Positions 26,995 to 35,915 of a stretch of 64,000 nucleotides of DNA are shown here, in pieces. Every line of letters begins with the position of its first letter. Position 1 is the stretch's first letter. The stretch spans positions 62,001-126,000 of the forward strand of contig NC_004347.2 of the NCBI RefSeq assembly GCF_000146165.2, in the 5' to 3' direction. The position numbers were made by a program, and so were the translations under genes. The notes beneath the pieces are model-generated. The model saw only the letters and a list, made by a program, of their open reading frames with translations. It did no database searches and was not told the DNA's origin. Source of the DNA: Shewanella oneidensis MR-1 (GTDB lineage Bacteria > Pseudomonadota > Gammaproteobacteria > Enterobacterales > Shewanellaceae).

Positions 26995-29481
26995 ATGGAA
27001 CTTTCGATTCGTCGTTTGTGTGCTGCTGTCAGTGCGGTATTGATATCTTCTTTTGCGGTTATTCCTGCTGCGGTTGCAGCGGATTACGACAAAGTGGTTC
27101 ACGGTCCTGTGGATCTTCCTAATGGTCAATGGCTCGATTTCTATCAAAAAGATCAGCAGGTATGGAGCGAAATGCTCTATGGCGATGCGCCCGGAGTTCG
27201 CATCGACGATTACGGCCGCGCTGAAATCGTGGCGGTTTTTTACCATGACTTCGATAAGGGCGGTACTAAGGAAGTTATCGTCATGCTCAAGGATGCCGAT
27301 GGTCAGCATCTGCGGGGTTATGGCTTTGAGGGTGAAGAGCTGACCAAACTGCCGCGCCTGCAAGCCGTGCTTGATGAGGTTGCGCCTAGTATTACCACCT
27401 TTACTGTTGGTGGGGTTCGCAAGGTGTTAAGTCAGTTACCACCACAGCAGTATCGTATGACCTATGAGGCCGAAGGGGTAAAAGATCCTGAAATCAAAGC
27501 GATTCTCGACGGTACCTCCAAGCATAAACCGACCCTAATCGGTTATCGAAATTCAGAAGGCGCAGCAACGGATGTGAAAACGGCCGTTGAGTACAAACTG
27601 CGTTATCCCGTGACTCGCACTGATAAAGATGCCGAGGGTCGCGAACGCCAATATAGTCTGGTTGCTACCTTTGATCGCAGTGCCTACGTCGAAGAAGATG
27701 GCAGTTTTATGTTGGTCGCCATTGGTTATGAGGCCGACGATGCCAACTGGTTGAAAAGTGGTGGCGCCAAAATCCCCCGTACTGGTCCATTTTACGAATT
27801 TATGAGTATGGGCAGTAGTTGGGCAGGGGTGGCCAGTGAAGCCAATTATGTACAAGGCGAACTTGATGGTCACTTCGCCGCCTATGATGCTCGCAATGGC
27901 AGTGTGATGTATGCCGGTGACTATAAGCTGGGTAAACAAGTCGGTAAGTGGATGGAAGCCGACAGTCGTGAAACCTATTGGGAAGGTGAGTACCTCGACG
28001 GTAAAAAACAGGGTAAATGGGTTTTACAGTCAGTCATGGATGATGCCGACAACTATGGTTTTATCCATTACAACCAGGGCGTGCCCGATGGCCCGAGCGA
28101 AATTTATACCCCTGATTACGATTCGGGCACCGAAGGCGCGAAGAAATTGTCCGAAAAGGGCATTTATCTTAATGGCGTAAAAGACGGTGAATGGCTTGAG
28201 GCTGATGGCAGCAAAGGCCAATACCAAAAGGGTGTTAAACAAGGCGCTTGGGTTGAAAAACTCACCCAAGGGGATTATCGCTTTCAAACCGGTGAAGGCA
28301 ACTACCTCGATGGTAAACGCTCAGGCCTTTGGGTATATATCCGAACACCAGATGCCAACGATGCCTTTACCACCAAGCAATCAGTGACTTATCTCTACAA
28401 GACCGAAGTCAACTATGAGAATGGCCTGCGCCAAGGTGAGGCAAAGTTATTTAATAAAGATAATTTTATGTTCGCCCTCAAACATTACGATAAGGGCAGA
28501 CTCCACGGTGAAAGTTTATGGTATTCAGCGCCGAATATTGTCAGCAATGTTGCCAATTATCGTCAAGGGGAGTTAGATGGCCTGCAAATGTGGCTCGAGC
28601 CTAACGGCGATCTCAATCAGTTAAGTCATTATAAGTTCAATGCAGCGGTAAAACTTAAGCCGTCGCAGGATGAATGTATGATGCGAAAAGAGCCCTATGC
28701 CGGCGATTGTGAGGGTGTGTTAAACTCAAAAAATACCGAGACTAGCTCGATTAAAGATGGTGAGCAGCGAGTGTATTATGGCGGCCAGCTATCCGAATTA
28801 GCCTATTACACTAATGGGTCAGTCGATAAAGAATATCGATTCGATTCCAACGGCCGTTTAAAGTATTTCAAGACCTATAAAGCGGGCAAGGAATACGGCC
28901 CAAGTATCAGTTATTCCACCGATGGTGGTTACTCACTCTCTCAATATAGTCATCTTATCAATAACCGTCTCTCCGGCCCCCATTACAGTTTTTATCCAAA
29001 TGGACAGATTAAGAATATCTGGAACTACTGCCAGCAAGAAGGCGAAACCTTGAACGGTGAACCTTATTTCTGGGATAACGCCATTGCGCGTTGCGGTATC
29101 CAGCGGGAATATTTTGATAATGGTGCCGTGAGTTGTATCGAGGATCTCGACAGTAATTATGCCGTGGATAAAGTCTGTTATGACCAGAATGGTAAGTTAG
29201 CCAGCGAAATGCTGCGTATTGATGAGCAACATGTGGTCCATAAGCGTTATATCAATGGGGTCATTTATCAGGAGGAACCGGGGTTCTCCGATTCTTCAAA
29301 TGTGATTAAAGGACGCAAAGTTTATTACTTAGAAAACCCCAAAAGCCATGGTGTGTTTAAGTCCTACCGTAACGGTCAGTTAGAATACGAAAAAATCTAT
29401 GATATGGGTAAAGCCGGCTGTATGAAAAAGTACGATGCTAATGGCAAGCAAACCCCAGACACCGCGAGTTGTCAGTTCTAG
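26995..29481 (+). CDS. Exported MORN/YwqK-like repeat protein
   Basis: The 828-residue protein has a signal peptide (LCAAVSAVLISSFAVIPAAVAA). Most of the chain is made of tandem segments of the form YxxGxxxGxWxxxxxDG (for example GDYKLGKQVGKWMEAD, YLDGKRSGLWVYIRT, NYRQGELDGLQMWLEPNG), typical of MORN and YwqK-type repeats; at least eight can be seen between about residues 275 and 800. The first 230 residues are a different, acidic domain. The function is unknown; repeats of this kind bind lipids or proteins. It follows a terminator and is probably transcribed alone. Confidence 0.8.
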   Translation: MELSIRRLCAAVSAVLISSFAVIPAAVAADYDKVVHGPVDLPNGQWLDFYQKDQQVWSEMLYGDAPGVRIDDYGRAEIVAVFYHDFDKGGTKEVIVMLKDADGQHLRGYGFEGEELTKLPRLQAVLDEVAPSITTFTVGGVRKVLSQLPPQQYRMTYEAEGVKDPEIKAILDGTSKHKPTLIGYRNSEGAATDVKTAVEYKLRYPVTRTDKDAEGRERQYSLVATFDRSAYVEEDGSFMLVAIGYEADDANWLKSGGAKIPRTGPFYEFMSMGSSWAGVASEANYVQGELDGHFAAYDARNGSVMYAGDYKLGKQVGKWMEADSRETYWEGEYLDGKKQGKWVLQSVMDDADNYGFIHYNQGVPDGPSEIYTPDYDSGTEGAKKLSEKGIYLNGVKDGEWLEADGSKGQYQKGVKQGAWVEKLTQGDYRFQTGEGNYLDGKRSGLWVYIRTPDANDAFTTKQSVTYLYKTEVNYENGLRQGEAKLFNKDNFMFALKHYDKGRLHGESLWYSAPNIVSNVANYRQGELDGLQMWLEPNGDLNQLSHYKFNAAVKLKPSQDECMMRKEPYAGDCEGVLNSKNTETSSIKDGEQRVYYGGQLSELAYYTNGSVDKEYRFDSNGRLKYFKTYKAGKEYGPSISYSTDGGYSLSQYSHLINNRLSGPHYSFYPNGQIKNIWNYCQQEGETLNGEPYFWDNAIARCGIQREYFDNGAVSCIEDLDSNYAVDKVCYDQNGKLASEMLRIDEQHVVHKRYINGVIYQEEPGFSDSSNVIKGRKVYYLENPKSHGVFKSYRNGQLEYEKIYDMGKAGCMKKYDANGKQTPDTASCQF

Positions 29482-29600
29482 GTTTTAGGCTAGTGGTAAG
29501 ACGTCGTTTAGCTTAGGATAATGGATGAGTTTGGTGGTTTGGCTTTAATGCGATAATCGCCACGCTCTTCCATTAATACAATTATAAAAAGGAAGTTTGC

Positions 29601-30017
29601 ATGTCAGCCACAGAATACAGCCTCGAAATCCAGCCAAGATTCACCGAAACCGATGGCCTAGGCCATATTAACAACACAGTTATCCCAGTCTGGTGCGAGG
29701 CAGCACGCACGCCAATCTTTGAGATTTTCAATCCCGAGTTGGATTTACATCAGTGGAATCTGATTGTGGCGGGTTTTACTGTAGCCTTTATCGCGCCGAC
29801 TTATTACGGCAAGAATGTCACTGTTAAAACCTATGTTAGCCGTATCGGTAATAGCAGTTTTGAACTGACCCAAACCTGTTGGCAAGCGGGCAATAAAACC
29901 GCCGAAGTACAAACCACTTTGGTACATTACGATTATCACAGCGAGAAAAGCCGTCCAATTCCTGAAGATATTCGTGGAATGCTCGCTAATCTGAGTGGCC
30001 CAAGTGAGTCAAATTAA
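29601..30017 (+). CDS. Hotdog-fold acyl-CoA thioesterase
   Basis: The 138-residue 4HBT-family protein has the active-site segment ETDGLGHINNTVIPVWCEAAR, with Asp and His-Asn-Asn as in YbgC-type thioesterases. It hydrolyses acyl-CoA esters in the cytoplasm; substrate unknown. ATG 29601 follows AAAAGGAAG. Its last nine bases overlap the 3' end of the convergent lipoprotein gene. Confidence 0.85.
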   Translation: MSATEYSLEIQPRFTETDGLGHINNTVIPVWCEAARTPIFEIFNPELDLHQWNLIVAGFTVAFIAPTYYGKNVTVKTYVSRIGNSSFELTQTCWQAGNKTAEVQTTLVHYDYHSEKSRPIPEDIRGMLANLSGPSESN

Positions 30018-30812
30018 GCGCCATATTATTACTCGGGGTATAAATCCTATTAATCTGCTATGCAGTTCATGCATTTTTATTGGTGCAGGCACAGGGTTAG
30101 GCTCGCATCGGTTTATCCCTTGCTCAAGATAGATAATCACAAAGGTGCAGTTAAGCACGTTAATATCAGCATCTAGGCTCGGGGTGTAGATATCTGCAGG
30201 ACTAGGGCCACGCCATGTGTCTCTTTGTTCGTGAGTGAGCAGAAACGTTTGCTGAACATGATTGAATTGAACCTGCAATTTTACGCCATCAAAAGTCCAG
30301 GTTCCGGTGTGCTGCTCTAGCTCAAAGTTATCATTAATAGGCTTTTCATATTCGAGTACAGCTTGGCTTTGCGGCGTGAGATTAAGGGTTGCATCGCCCG
30401 CTGCGCAACGATCTGTTCTGATAAAAGATGATGGTAAGGCTGGTGAAGTCTGCTCGCTATTGCGTAAGTAAATACCGACATTATTTGTACTGAAAAAGTG
30501 CTTACCTTCGGCAAATTTATACTCTGTCGGTTCGGTAACGCCTTGGCCTTTTAGGATATTTTTAATATCAGAGATAGCTTGGGTATCTCGATAAGCGGGA
30601 TTGGTGGCAAGCACCGCATCAGGGAATTCTGCCGGAATAGCAACAGGGCTTTGGCTCACCCGCCAGCCGGATTGTATTAAGGCGGTTTCAATAGCCTTTA
30701 CTTTTATGGGCTCAACACCTTGAACGATCAAAATGGCTTGGCGTTGTTGGCAGCCGGACAAGAGCGTTAGGCCTACAAGCAGTAAACCATGGCAAAATCG
30801 AGATAGCTTCAT
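30009..30812 (-). CDS. Putative lipoprotein of unknown function
   Basis: Starting at ATG 30812 (AAGGAA upstream) gives MKLSRFCHGLLLVGLTLLSGC, a clean lipoprotein signal with lipobox LSGC; codons further upstream would bury it. The mature 245-residue protein has no family I recognise. It may begin with a ferredoxin-like fold (ILIVQGVEPIKVKAIETAL..SGW) and ends with several cysteines. Location is probably periplasmic, membrane-tethered. Confidence 0.7.
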   Translation of the reverse strand: MKLSRFCHGLLLVGLTLLSGCQQRQAILIVQGVEPIKVKAIETALIQSGWRVSQSPVAIPAEFPDAVLATNPAYRDTQAISDIKNILKGQGVTEPTEYKFAEGKHFFSTNNVGIYLRNSEQTSPALPSSFIRTDRCAAGDATLNLTPQSQAVLEYEKPINDNFELEQHTGTWTFDGVKLQVQFNHVQQTFLLTHEQRDTWRGPSPADIYTPSLDADINVLNCTFVIIYLEQGINRCEPNPVPAPIKMHELHSRLIGFIPRVIIWRLI

Positions 30813-30856
30813 GTGGTGGCATTCCTTTGCGGCGATATCATTAAGTAGTTGTGAAA

Positions 30857-31123
30857 TTAGTTTTTCAAAAACTTTTGCACATACCAGCAGCTGGCTTCTA
30901 TCTCGTAATCTTGGGCTTTGGCCCACTTTAAACCATGGCGAACTAAACGTTCGGCAAGACCTTTGCCACGCAATTCGTCGGGGACATAAGTGCGGTTAAA
31001 ATCGATATTTTTGCCATCGAGTCGATATTCCAGTACTGCCTCATGCCGATCAACGGGGATCACAAAGCGTTGTTTATCCTGTTGATGTTCAACAACAGTT
31101 TCCATTTGCTCTTTTTCTGACAT
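30857..31123 (-). CDS. Small GNAT-like N-acetyltransferase (YjdJ/GTL type)
   Basis: The 88-residue product from ATG 31123 has AGGAG upstream. The core has EYRLDGKNIDFNRTYVPDELRGKGLAERLV, where RGKGLA is the acetyl-CoA loop, and ends CWYVQKFLKN, as in the minimal YjdJ-type acetyltransferases (about 90 residues). Substrate unknown. It is followed on the same strand by the lipoprotein gene. Confidence 0.85.
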   Translation of the reverse strand: MSEKEQMETVVEHQQDKQRFVIPVDRHEAVLEYRLDGKNIDFNRTYVPDELRGKGLAERLVRHGLKWAKAQDYEIEASCWYVQKFLKN

Positions 31124-31184
31124 ACAAACTCCTACTGAATATGGTCTAAAGTGTGCTGGCAGTTTAGCCATCGACTCGGTTAGC

Positions 31185-31649
31185 TTAAGCTTGCTCGTGT
31201 TGTTTTAGAATGGTGAGCAATTCTGTGGGAAGTTCGGCTTTTTGACCCGTTTTAAAGTTAAACATCACAGCGACCGAAGTGCCTAGGGTTGTTACCGCCT
31301 GCTGTTGTTTACTAAAGGCCTGATAATGCATGGTAAATCTGTCGCTTTGAATATCACTGATACTTACGCTGACCAATAGGGTATCGGGGAAGGTTACTGG
31401 ACGTTTATAGCGCGCCTGATTCTCACTAATCACAGGGCCAACACCGGATTTATACAGGGCATCGAGCGGGAAGAGGCGATTGAAAAAGTCGATACGTGCG
31501 GTTTCAAAATAGCGGAAATAGACGACATTATTGACATGCTGCAAGGCATCCATTTCGCCCCAAGCAACGGGGATTTGGGTAACGATAGGGTGCTGTGCGA
31601 GAAACTTTTCCATTGGGCTTAGTGTTGGACTTTCCATTGCATTACTCAT
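31185..31649 (-). CDS. Hotdog-fold acyl-CoA thioesterase, YbgC/FadM-like
   Basis: The 154-residue 4HBT protein has the catalytic segment GEMDALQHVNNVVYFRYFET (Asp, then HVNN), typical of YbgC/FadM-like thioesterases. ATG 31649 is preferred over a TTG six bases earlier. It is the second such enzyme within 1.7 kb but distinct in sequence from the one at 29601. Confidence 0.86.
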   Translation of the reverse strand: MSNAMESPTLSPMEKFLAQHPIVTQIPVAWGEMDALQHVNNVVYFRYFETARIDFFNRLFPLDALYKSGVGPVISENQARYKRPVTFPDTLLVSVSISDIQSDRFTMHYQAFSKQQQAVTTLGTSVAVMFNFKTGQKAELPTELLTILKQHEQA

Positions 31650-31760
31650 AGTCAAAAACTCTAGTTAAAACGCTCGTTTAAGGAAGCCAGACTAGCAGTA
31701 TAAGCTAGCTGCGACAAGCCTTAGGCAATATACAACATTAAGTGAAGCAAGGAGTTGGCA

Positions 31761-32156
31761 GTGATAAAACAGGTTGGGGATACGGTTATTAAGGCAACAC
31801 ATTTTGCGTCTTGCCATTGTGGTGCTGTGGTATTGGAGTTGTCATTGCCTAATGGCATCGAAAATCCACGCCGTTGCGATTGCTCTATCTGTCGCCGTAA
31901 GGGCGCAATAGTTGGCTCTGTGCCGCTGGCGGGGATTAAGATCCTCAAGGGTGAGAATGTGCTAAAACTCTATGAATTTAATACCAAAACTGCCAAACAC
32001 TACTTTTGCTCTATCTGCGGTATTTACACCCATCACCAGCGGCGTTCCAATCCCCATGAGTATGGTTACAACATTGGTTGCCTCGAAGGGGTTAACCCAT
32101 TCGATCTCGAAAATGTGCCCACGAATGATGGCGTTAACCATCCTGCGGATCGTTAG
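31761..32156 (+). CDS. GFA/CENP-V-type zinc protein
   Basis: GTG 31761 has AAGGAG six bases upstream. The 131-residue product carries the GFA zinc motifs SCHCGAVV, RRCDCSICRRKG and YFCSICGIYTHHQ. Family members include glutathione-dependent formaldehyde-activating enzyme, but most are of unknown substrate. A MerR-family gene starts three bases after the stop, so they form one operon. Confidence 0.85.
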   Translation: MIKQVGDTVIKATHFASCHCGAVVLELSLPNGIENPRRCDCSICRRKGAIVGSVPLAGIKILKGENVLKLYEFNTKTAKHYFCSICGIYTHHQRRSNPHEYGYNIGCLEGVNPFDLENVPTNDGVNHPADR

Positions 32157-32159
32157 ATT

Positions 32160-32516
32160 ATGAACATAGGCCAATTTGCAGCACTCACTGGACTGTCGGC
32201 GCATACGCTCAGATATTACGAGAAAATTGGCCTACTGCAGTCTGTCGTTCGAAATGGCAGCGGTCATCGTGATTATGCGGCGAAAGAAGCGGAATGGATT
32301 GGGTTTATCAATCGCTTAAAAGAAACTGGCATGCCGTTAAAGCAGATATTGACCTATGCCGAGTTGCGTGCCCAAGGTGATGCTACCGCGAGTCGGAGGC
32401 AGCAGTTGCTCGAGCAACATGCAACACAATTGGCTGAGCGTATTTGCCAAGAGCAGGAGCATTTGGCTGCCCTTAAGCAAAAAATTCACTATTACCAAAC
32501 TCATTTTAGTGGTTAA
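32160..32516 (+). CDS. MerR-family regulator
   Basis: The 118-residue protein has a MerR helix-turn-helix (MNIGQFAALTGLSAHTLRYYEKIGLL), wing and a long dimerisation helix (about 75-115). Only one cysteine lies in the C-terminal half, so metal sensing of the MerR/CueR type is unlikely; it looks closer to the aldehyde or small-molecule type, fitting the GFA neighbour. This functional link is inferred. Confidence 0.88.
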   Translation: MNIGQFAALTGLSAHTLRYYEKIGLLQSVVRNGSGHRDYAAKEAEWIGFINRLKETGMPLKQILTYAELRAQGDATASRRQQLLEQHATQLAERICQEQEHLAALKQKIHYYQTHFSG

Positions 32517-32703
32517 GTTCAGCCGAACAGTCGCGATTAAATGCTAACCAGTTGTTTTATATTTGTTTGTGCTGCTAGTCGGCGAGCTGGGGACCCGCTT
32601 TACAGTTCCGCATTGCCTGTGTCATCCATCAATGAACCATTGACTTAGAGCTAACTCTAAGGTTTAGGCTGCTTGCTGTGATTTAATCCAACAGGAGCTA
32701 AAA

Positions 32704-33090
32704 ATGAGTAATCAAAGATATGTGCAGGGCCTCGCTAAACTAACTGAAATTGACGGTGAGGCGGGTGAGAAAGTCATCCGCAGTCTCGCCGATATTTGCC
32801 CTGACTTAGGCAAGTACATTATTGAATATCCTTTTGGGGATATTTATCAGCGTGAGGGGCTCGACCTTAAGACGCGGGAGCTAGTGACAGTTGCCGCACT
32901 AACGGCGCTAGGACATTGCCAGCCACAGTTAAACGTACATATTAATGGCGCATTGAATGTTGGTTGTACGCCGAAGGAAATTGTTGAGGTGATATTGCAA
33001 ATGTCGGTTTATGCTGGCTTTCCTGCGGCACTTAATGGCATGTTTGTCGCTAAAACCGTATTTTCTGAGCGGGAGTTAAGTGCCGTTTAG
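32704..33090 (+). CDS. Carboxymuconolactone decarboxylase family protein
   Basis: The 128-residue product belongs to the CMD group by the segment [22 protein letters not shown] and [22 protein letters not shown]. It lacks the CxxC pair of AhpD-type peroxidase-like members, so it resembles the gamma-carboxymuconolactone decarboxylase subgroup, where substrates vary widely. No aromatic catabolism genes are near. ATG follows AGGAGC. Confidence 0.85.
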   Translation: MSNQRYVQGLAKLTEIDGEAGEKVIRSLADICPDLGKYIIEYPFGDIYQREGLDLKTRELVTVAALTALGHCQPQLNVHINGALNVGCTPKEIVEVILQMSVYAGFPAALNGMFVAKTVFSERELSAV

Positions 33091-33100
33091 TCGAAGAATA

Positions 33101-33130
33101 AAAAAAGCGACCATAGGGTCGCTTTTGTTT
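33101..33130. terminator. Bidirectional terminator
   Basis: AAAAGCGACC (33103-33112) pairs with GGTCGCTTTT (33117-33126), with A-rich and T-rich flanks on both sides, between the convergent CMD and mtnC genes. Confidence 0.9.
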
Positions 33131-33147
33131 AGGGAGTCAGTGAGTTT

Positions 33148-33828
33148 TTACTCGATCACTAGCTTATCGAAACTGTTGATAGTGCGAAAATCGCCAGTGC
33201 GCTGCTTGCTGTCGCGAACCATTTGGCAGGTCATCATGCCGGCTGCGTCAGCTGCTTTTAATTCTTCAATCACATCAGACACAAACAGTACTTGTTTAGG
33301 GCTTAAACTGATGGTGTTGAGAATATTGCAGTAAGCTTGCTTATCCAATTTGTTACCCGTACGGGTATCAAAATGGCCGTTAAACATCTCGGTTAAATCG
33401 CCGCCATCACTGTGGCTGAATAACAGTTTTTGGGCATCGACTGAGCCAGATGAGAAACTGTAAATACGCAGGTTTTGTGCGCTAAAACGTTTCACTGCTT
33501 CGATAAAGTCCGGGAAGATATGGCCCTTAAACTCATCATGGGCATAACCTTGCTTCCAGATTAATCCTTGCAGGGTCTTAAGTGGCGTGGCTTTGCGGTC
33601 TTCGCGTACCCACTGTTGCAGAATTTCGGTGACGCGATTCAAGTCTGCATCGGGCTCTAGGGCGATATCTCGAGTATCGCAGATGCAGTTTTCCACCAAG
33701 ACATTGTGTTGGTTCTGCGCTAAAAAGTCTGGCAAGGCTTTGACAGAATAGGGGAATAGTACATCTTGGATAAAGGTTAGGTCTGTCGTGGTGCCCGCGG
33801 TGTCTACGACTATGGCTCTGATACCCAT
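33148..33828 (-). CDS. mtnC: Enolase-phosphatase E1 / acireductone synthase
   Basis: The 226-residue HAD-family enzyme has an N-terminal [19 protein letters not shown] (nucleophile Asp in DTAGTT), [12 protein letters not shown] (motif II serine), a conserved lysine in GNKLDKQAY and [14 protein letters not shown] (motif III-IV acidic pair). It converts the 2,3-diketo-5-methylthiopentyl phosphate intermediate to acireductone in methionine salvage. ATG 33828 is chosen because a GTG 18 bases earlier adds residues foreign to the family. No other salvage genes are in the window. Confidence 0.93.
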   Translation of the reverse strand: MGIRAIVVDTAGTTTDLTFIQDVLFPYSVKALPDFLAQNQHNVLVENCICDTRDIALEPDADLNRVTEILQQWVREDRKATPLKTLQGLIWKQGYAHDEFKGHIFPDFIEAVKRFSAQNLRIYSFSSGSVDAQKLLFSHSDGGDLTEMFNGHFDTRTGNKLDKQAYCNILNTISLSPKQVLFVSDVIEELKAADAAGMMTCQMVRDSKQRTGDFRTINSFDKLVIE

Positions 33829-34191
33829 AATGTTTTGATACTCCACAATATGTTGGCTAAAAAATGCAACCCTGATCCTAAGCGTTATTGGCTAAATTGG
33901 CTAGTGGATTTCACCCTTAGAGCAAGGGATATTGTGCTCCACATCACTCCACTAATCGACTGAAAACTAATTAAATGTGTAATTTTATATACTTATCTAA
34001 CACATATCGTTGAAATAGGGATTATTGTTACAGTGTTTATGGGCTCTATGCTCCAGTAATGTGTACTTGCCATAAGACTATGGTCTTAATAGCTAAGGGA
34101 AATTTTGGCTGTTATTGTAGCTTTACTATCTTTCGACTGAATTTATTCAACTTTATGGTTTTATGGATGAGGTCGAGCGTGCCCAGCATTG
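33829..34191. other. Intergenic region, nothing recognised
   Basis: AT-rich spacer between the divergent mtnC and a membrane protein gene. I see no gene, repeat or strong palindrome. A frame at 34059-34331 overlaps the following gene out of phase and has no family resemblance. Confidence 0.5.
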
Positions 34192-34626
34192 ATGAGACGG
34201 TTTATGAAATATTTACCCGCATTCGGTTTAGGTATTCTCTTGGCGGTATTGAGTTTTCTGAGTTTTGCACTGGTTGCCAGTGCGGGCTATATGCATGCCT
34301 TGCTCGGGAGTGTTGCCAATCTTGGCAATGATAGCCCGGTTTACCTTGGGTTGGCCGCCCATGATGCCGGGCTGTTAATTTTGCTCTCTGGGTTGATGCT
34401 TTTTGCATACCAACGGCTTTTTCCGCAGTTACCATTCGACTGGTTTACGGCAGTAGCAATGCAAATGCCATTGGGTTTACTGGTGCTTTGGTCCGATGGG
34501 ATTTCCTTTAATCTCACGGATTTTTATGGTGTAGCCAGAGCCTTAACTCTTTTTAGTGCAACTTTTGGCGTGTTAATCATTTTTGGATTATTGCAGCGCC
34601 GAGGTCGTAGGCTCTCCCATGCCTAA
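34192..34626 (+). CDS. Small integral membrane protein
   Basis: About 144 residues with four hydrophobic segments (LGILLAVLSFLSFALVASAGYM, LGLAAHDAGLLILLSGLMLF, FTAVAMQMPLGLLVLW, LTLFSATFGVLIIFGLL), ending in a basic tail QRRGRRLSHA. No family is recognised. The start is either ATG 34192 or ATG 34204; neither has a strong ribosome site. It is probably an inner-membrane protein of unknown role. Confidence 0.6.
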   Translation: MRRFMKYLPAFGLGILLAVLSFLSFALVASAGYMHALLGSVANLGNDSPVYLGLAAHDAGLLILLSGLMLFAYQRLFPQLPFDWFTAVAMQMPLGLLVLWSDGISFNLTDFYGVARALTLFSATFGVLIIFGLLQRRGRRLSHA

Positions 34627-34993
34627 TAAGCCATTTTTACCCAAACTATCTGAAGAGGCTGAAACTGGTCGCTTCAGGCTAATTGGGTATAGAAGCCACT
34701 AAATTGGTCTTATCAATATAAAATCCGTAAAATCATCGGCCTAAATGGAGTTGAGTTGTAAAAGTAAGAGCCAATGAGTGCTGTTGAATTTGATATTCCC
34801 GAAGATCACCGAATTTCCATCCAAAAGTATTACAAACAAAAAAATCGCTCCTAAATGTGCGCTCCGTTTGAGTTGAAGCGTTTTGCCGCCAAACTCGCAG
34901 GCCACTTTATCCATCATTAAAACATGACTTTTGGCACTTATGGATGACGCACCTTGTTCGCTAATATCAAGCTTCAAACCTTGATGGAGCAAG
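34627..34993. other. Intergenic region with no convincing gene
   Basis: A 6-bp inverted repeat CTGAAG...CTTCAG just after the preceding gene (about 34650-34677) may be a weak terminator. A 119-codon minus-strand frame covering 34741-35100 lacks a ribosome site and is not called. Confidence 0.4.
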
Positions 34994-35095
34994 ATGAACA
35001 CGATTTTCACCCTATCACAATTTGTGCATATCACCGCGAGTGCACTGGCCTTAGTGTTATTTTGGATACTTGCATTGCTTAAAAAAGCAGCGTGA
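34994..35095 (+). CDS. N-terminal fragment of a split membrane protein
   Basis: A 33-codon frame from ATG 34994, with GGAG at a normal distance, encodes one membrane helix (LSQFVHITASALALVLFW) ending LKKAA. It overlaps the next frame by four bases (GTGA). Reading -1 at the run of six A (35081-35086) continues as KKSSVNHSRFGRYYVYAMY, which restores what looks like one continuous protein: His-containing helix 1, a KK-x-x-x-x-H-S-R-F-G-R-x-Y linker and then further helices. So this is probably the true start of the gene at 35092. Confidence 0.6.
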   Translation: MNTIFTLSQFVHITASALALVLFWILALLKKAA

Positions 35096-35721
35096 ATCAC
35101 AGTCGTTTTGGTCGTTATTACGTTTATGCCATGTATACCGTCGCGGCAACAGGTGTGGCGATGGCCACCACGGGATTGATTGACCCACTGGCGGTGATTA
35201 AACAGCCCGAAACCGCTCCCGCAGCCTTAGCCGAACAAATTGCGGATCGTAAAAATGCTTGGATATTTCTCATCTATATCAGCTTATTAACCCTAGTGAC
35301 CGTGAGGCATGGCGTATTAGTCTTGCGTTATAAGGCGCTGCGTCAGCAATTAAAATCGCCGCTGCATATGTTGTTAATGCTGAGCTTAACGCTACTTGGC
35401 CCTGTGATGGCGCTATGGGGATATCAAGAACAGCTGATCCTCGCGATAATTTTTGGCCTGTTAGGTACTGCGGTTGGTGCGGGATTCTTGCGTTATAGCG
35501 TTAAGGCAACGCTAACCAAATTAGAATGGTGGATTGAGCATTTAGGCGCCATGATTGGCTCTGGCATCGCCTGTTACACTGCCTTTTTCGCCTTTGGCGG
35601 CGGCCGCTTGTTTATCGATCATGGCAATTTGCGCTTACTGTCCTGGATTCTGCCAGGCGTAATAGGCTTTGTGGTCATCCGTTACTTAAGCCGTCAATAT
35701 CAGCGCCGATTAGCGAATTAA
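35092..35721 (+). CDS. Membrane protein, DUF2306-like, apparently missing its first helix
   Basis: The 209-residue protein starts at a GTG and opens with NHSRFGRYYVYAMYTVAATG, an unusual beginning for a membrane protein, then has five to six hydrophobic segments. The layout (HxRxGRxYVYAM after a first helix) recalls the DUF2306 family. The first helix lies in the -1 frame just upstream (34994-35095), separated by an A6 tract; one more A would fuse the two into a 242-residue product. It is either a homopolymer indel (mutation or sequencing error), or expression by slippage or coupling through the overlapping stop and start. Function unknown. Confidence 0.65.
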   Translation: MNHSRFGRYYVYAMYTVAATGVAMATTGLIDPLAVIKQPETAPAALAEQIADRKNAWIFLIYISLLTLVTVRHGVLVLRYKALRQQLKSPLHMLLMLSLTLLGPVMALWGYQEQLILAIIFGLLGTAVGAGFLRYSVKATLTKLEWWIEHLGAMIGSGIACYTAFFAFGGGRLFIDHGNLRLLSWILPGVIGFVVIRYLSRQYQRRLAN

Positions 35722-35915
35722 ACGGAGTGGGACTATAAATTCTTCTGTGTAAGTGGCAAGGTCACCTACATCATCATGGCAAGCTTCCAATCTCGTAGCG
35801 GCATTGTCCACTGGTGTCAGCCAGATAAAGCAACCTCAGCACCGCATCATAAGTCTGATCTTGGTTACCTGGCGTAAGTAGCATTGATTGATTTGATCGC
35901 ATTAGCCCGTTTATT

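Noticed and set aside
35081..35086. A programmed -1 frameshift of the A AAA AAG type
   Set aside because: The A6 run is in the wrong phase: codons are AAA AAA preceded by T, so the P-site codon would re-pair as TAA. A homopolymer indel is simpler.
34741..35100. 119-codon minus-strand frame
   Set aside because: No ribosome site, no family features, and it is antisense to the small ORF and start of the split membrane protein.
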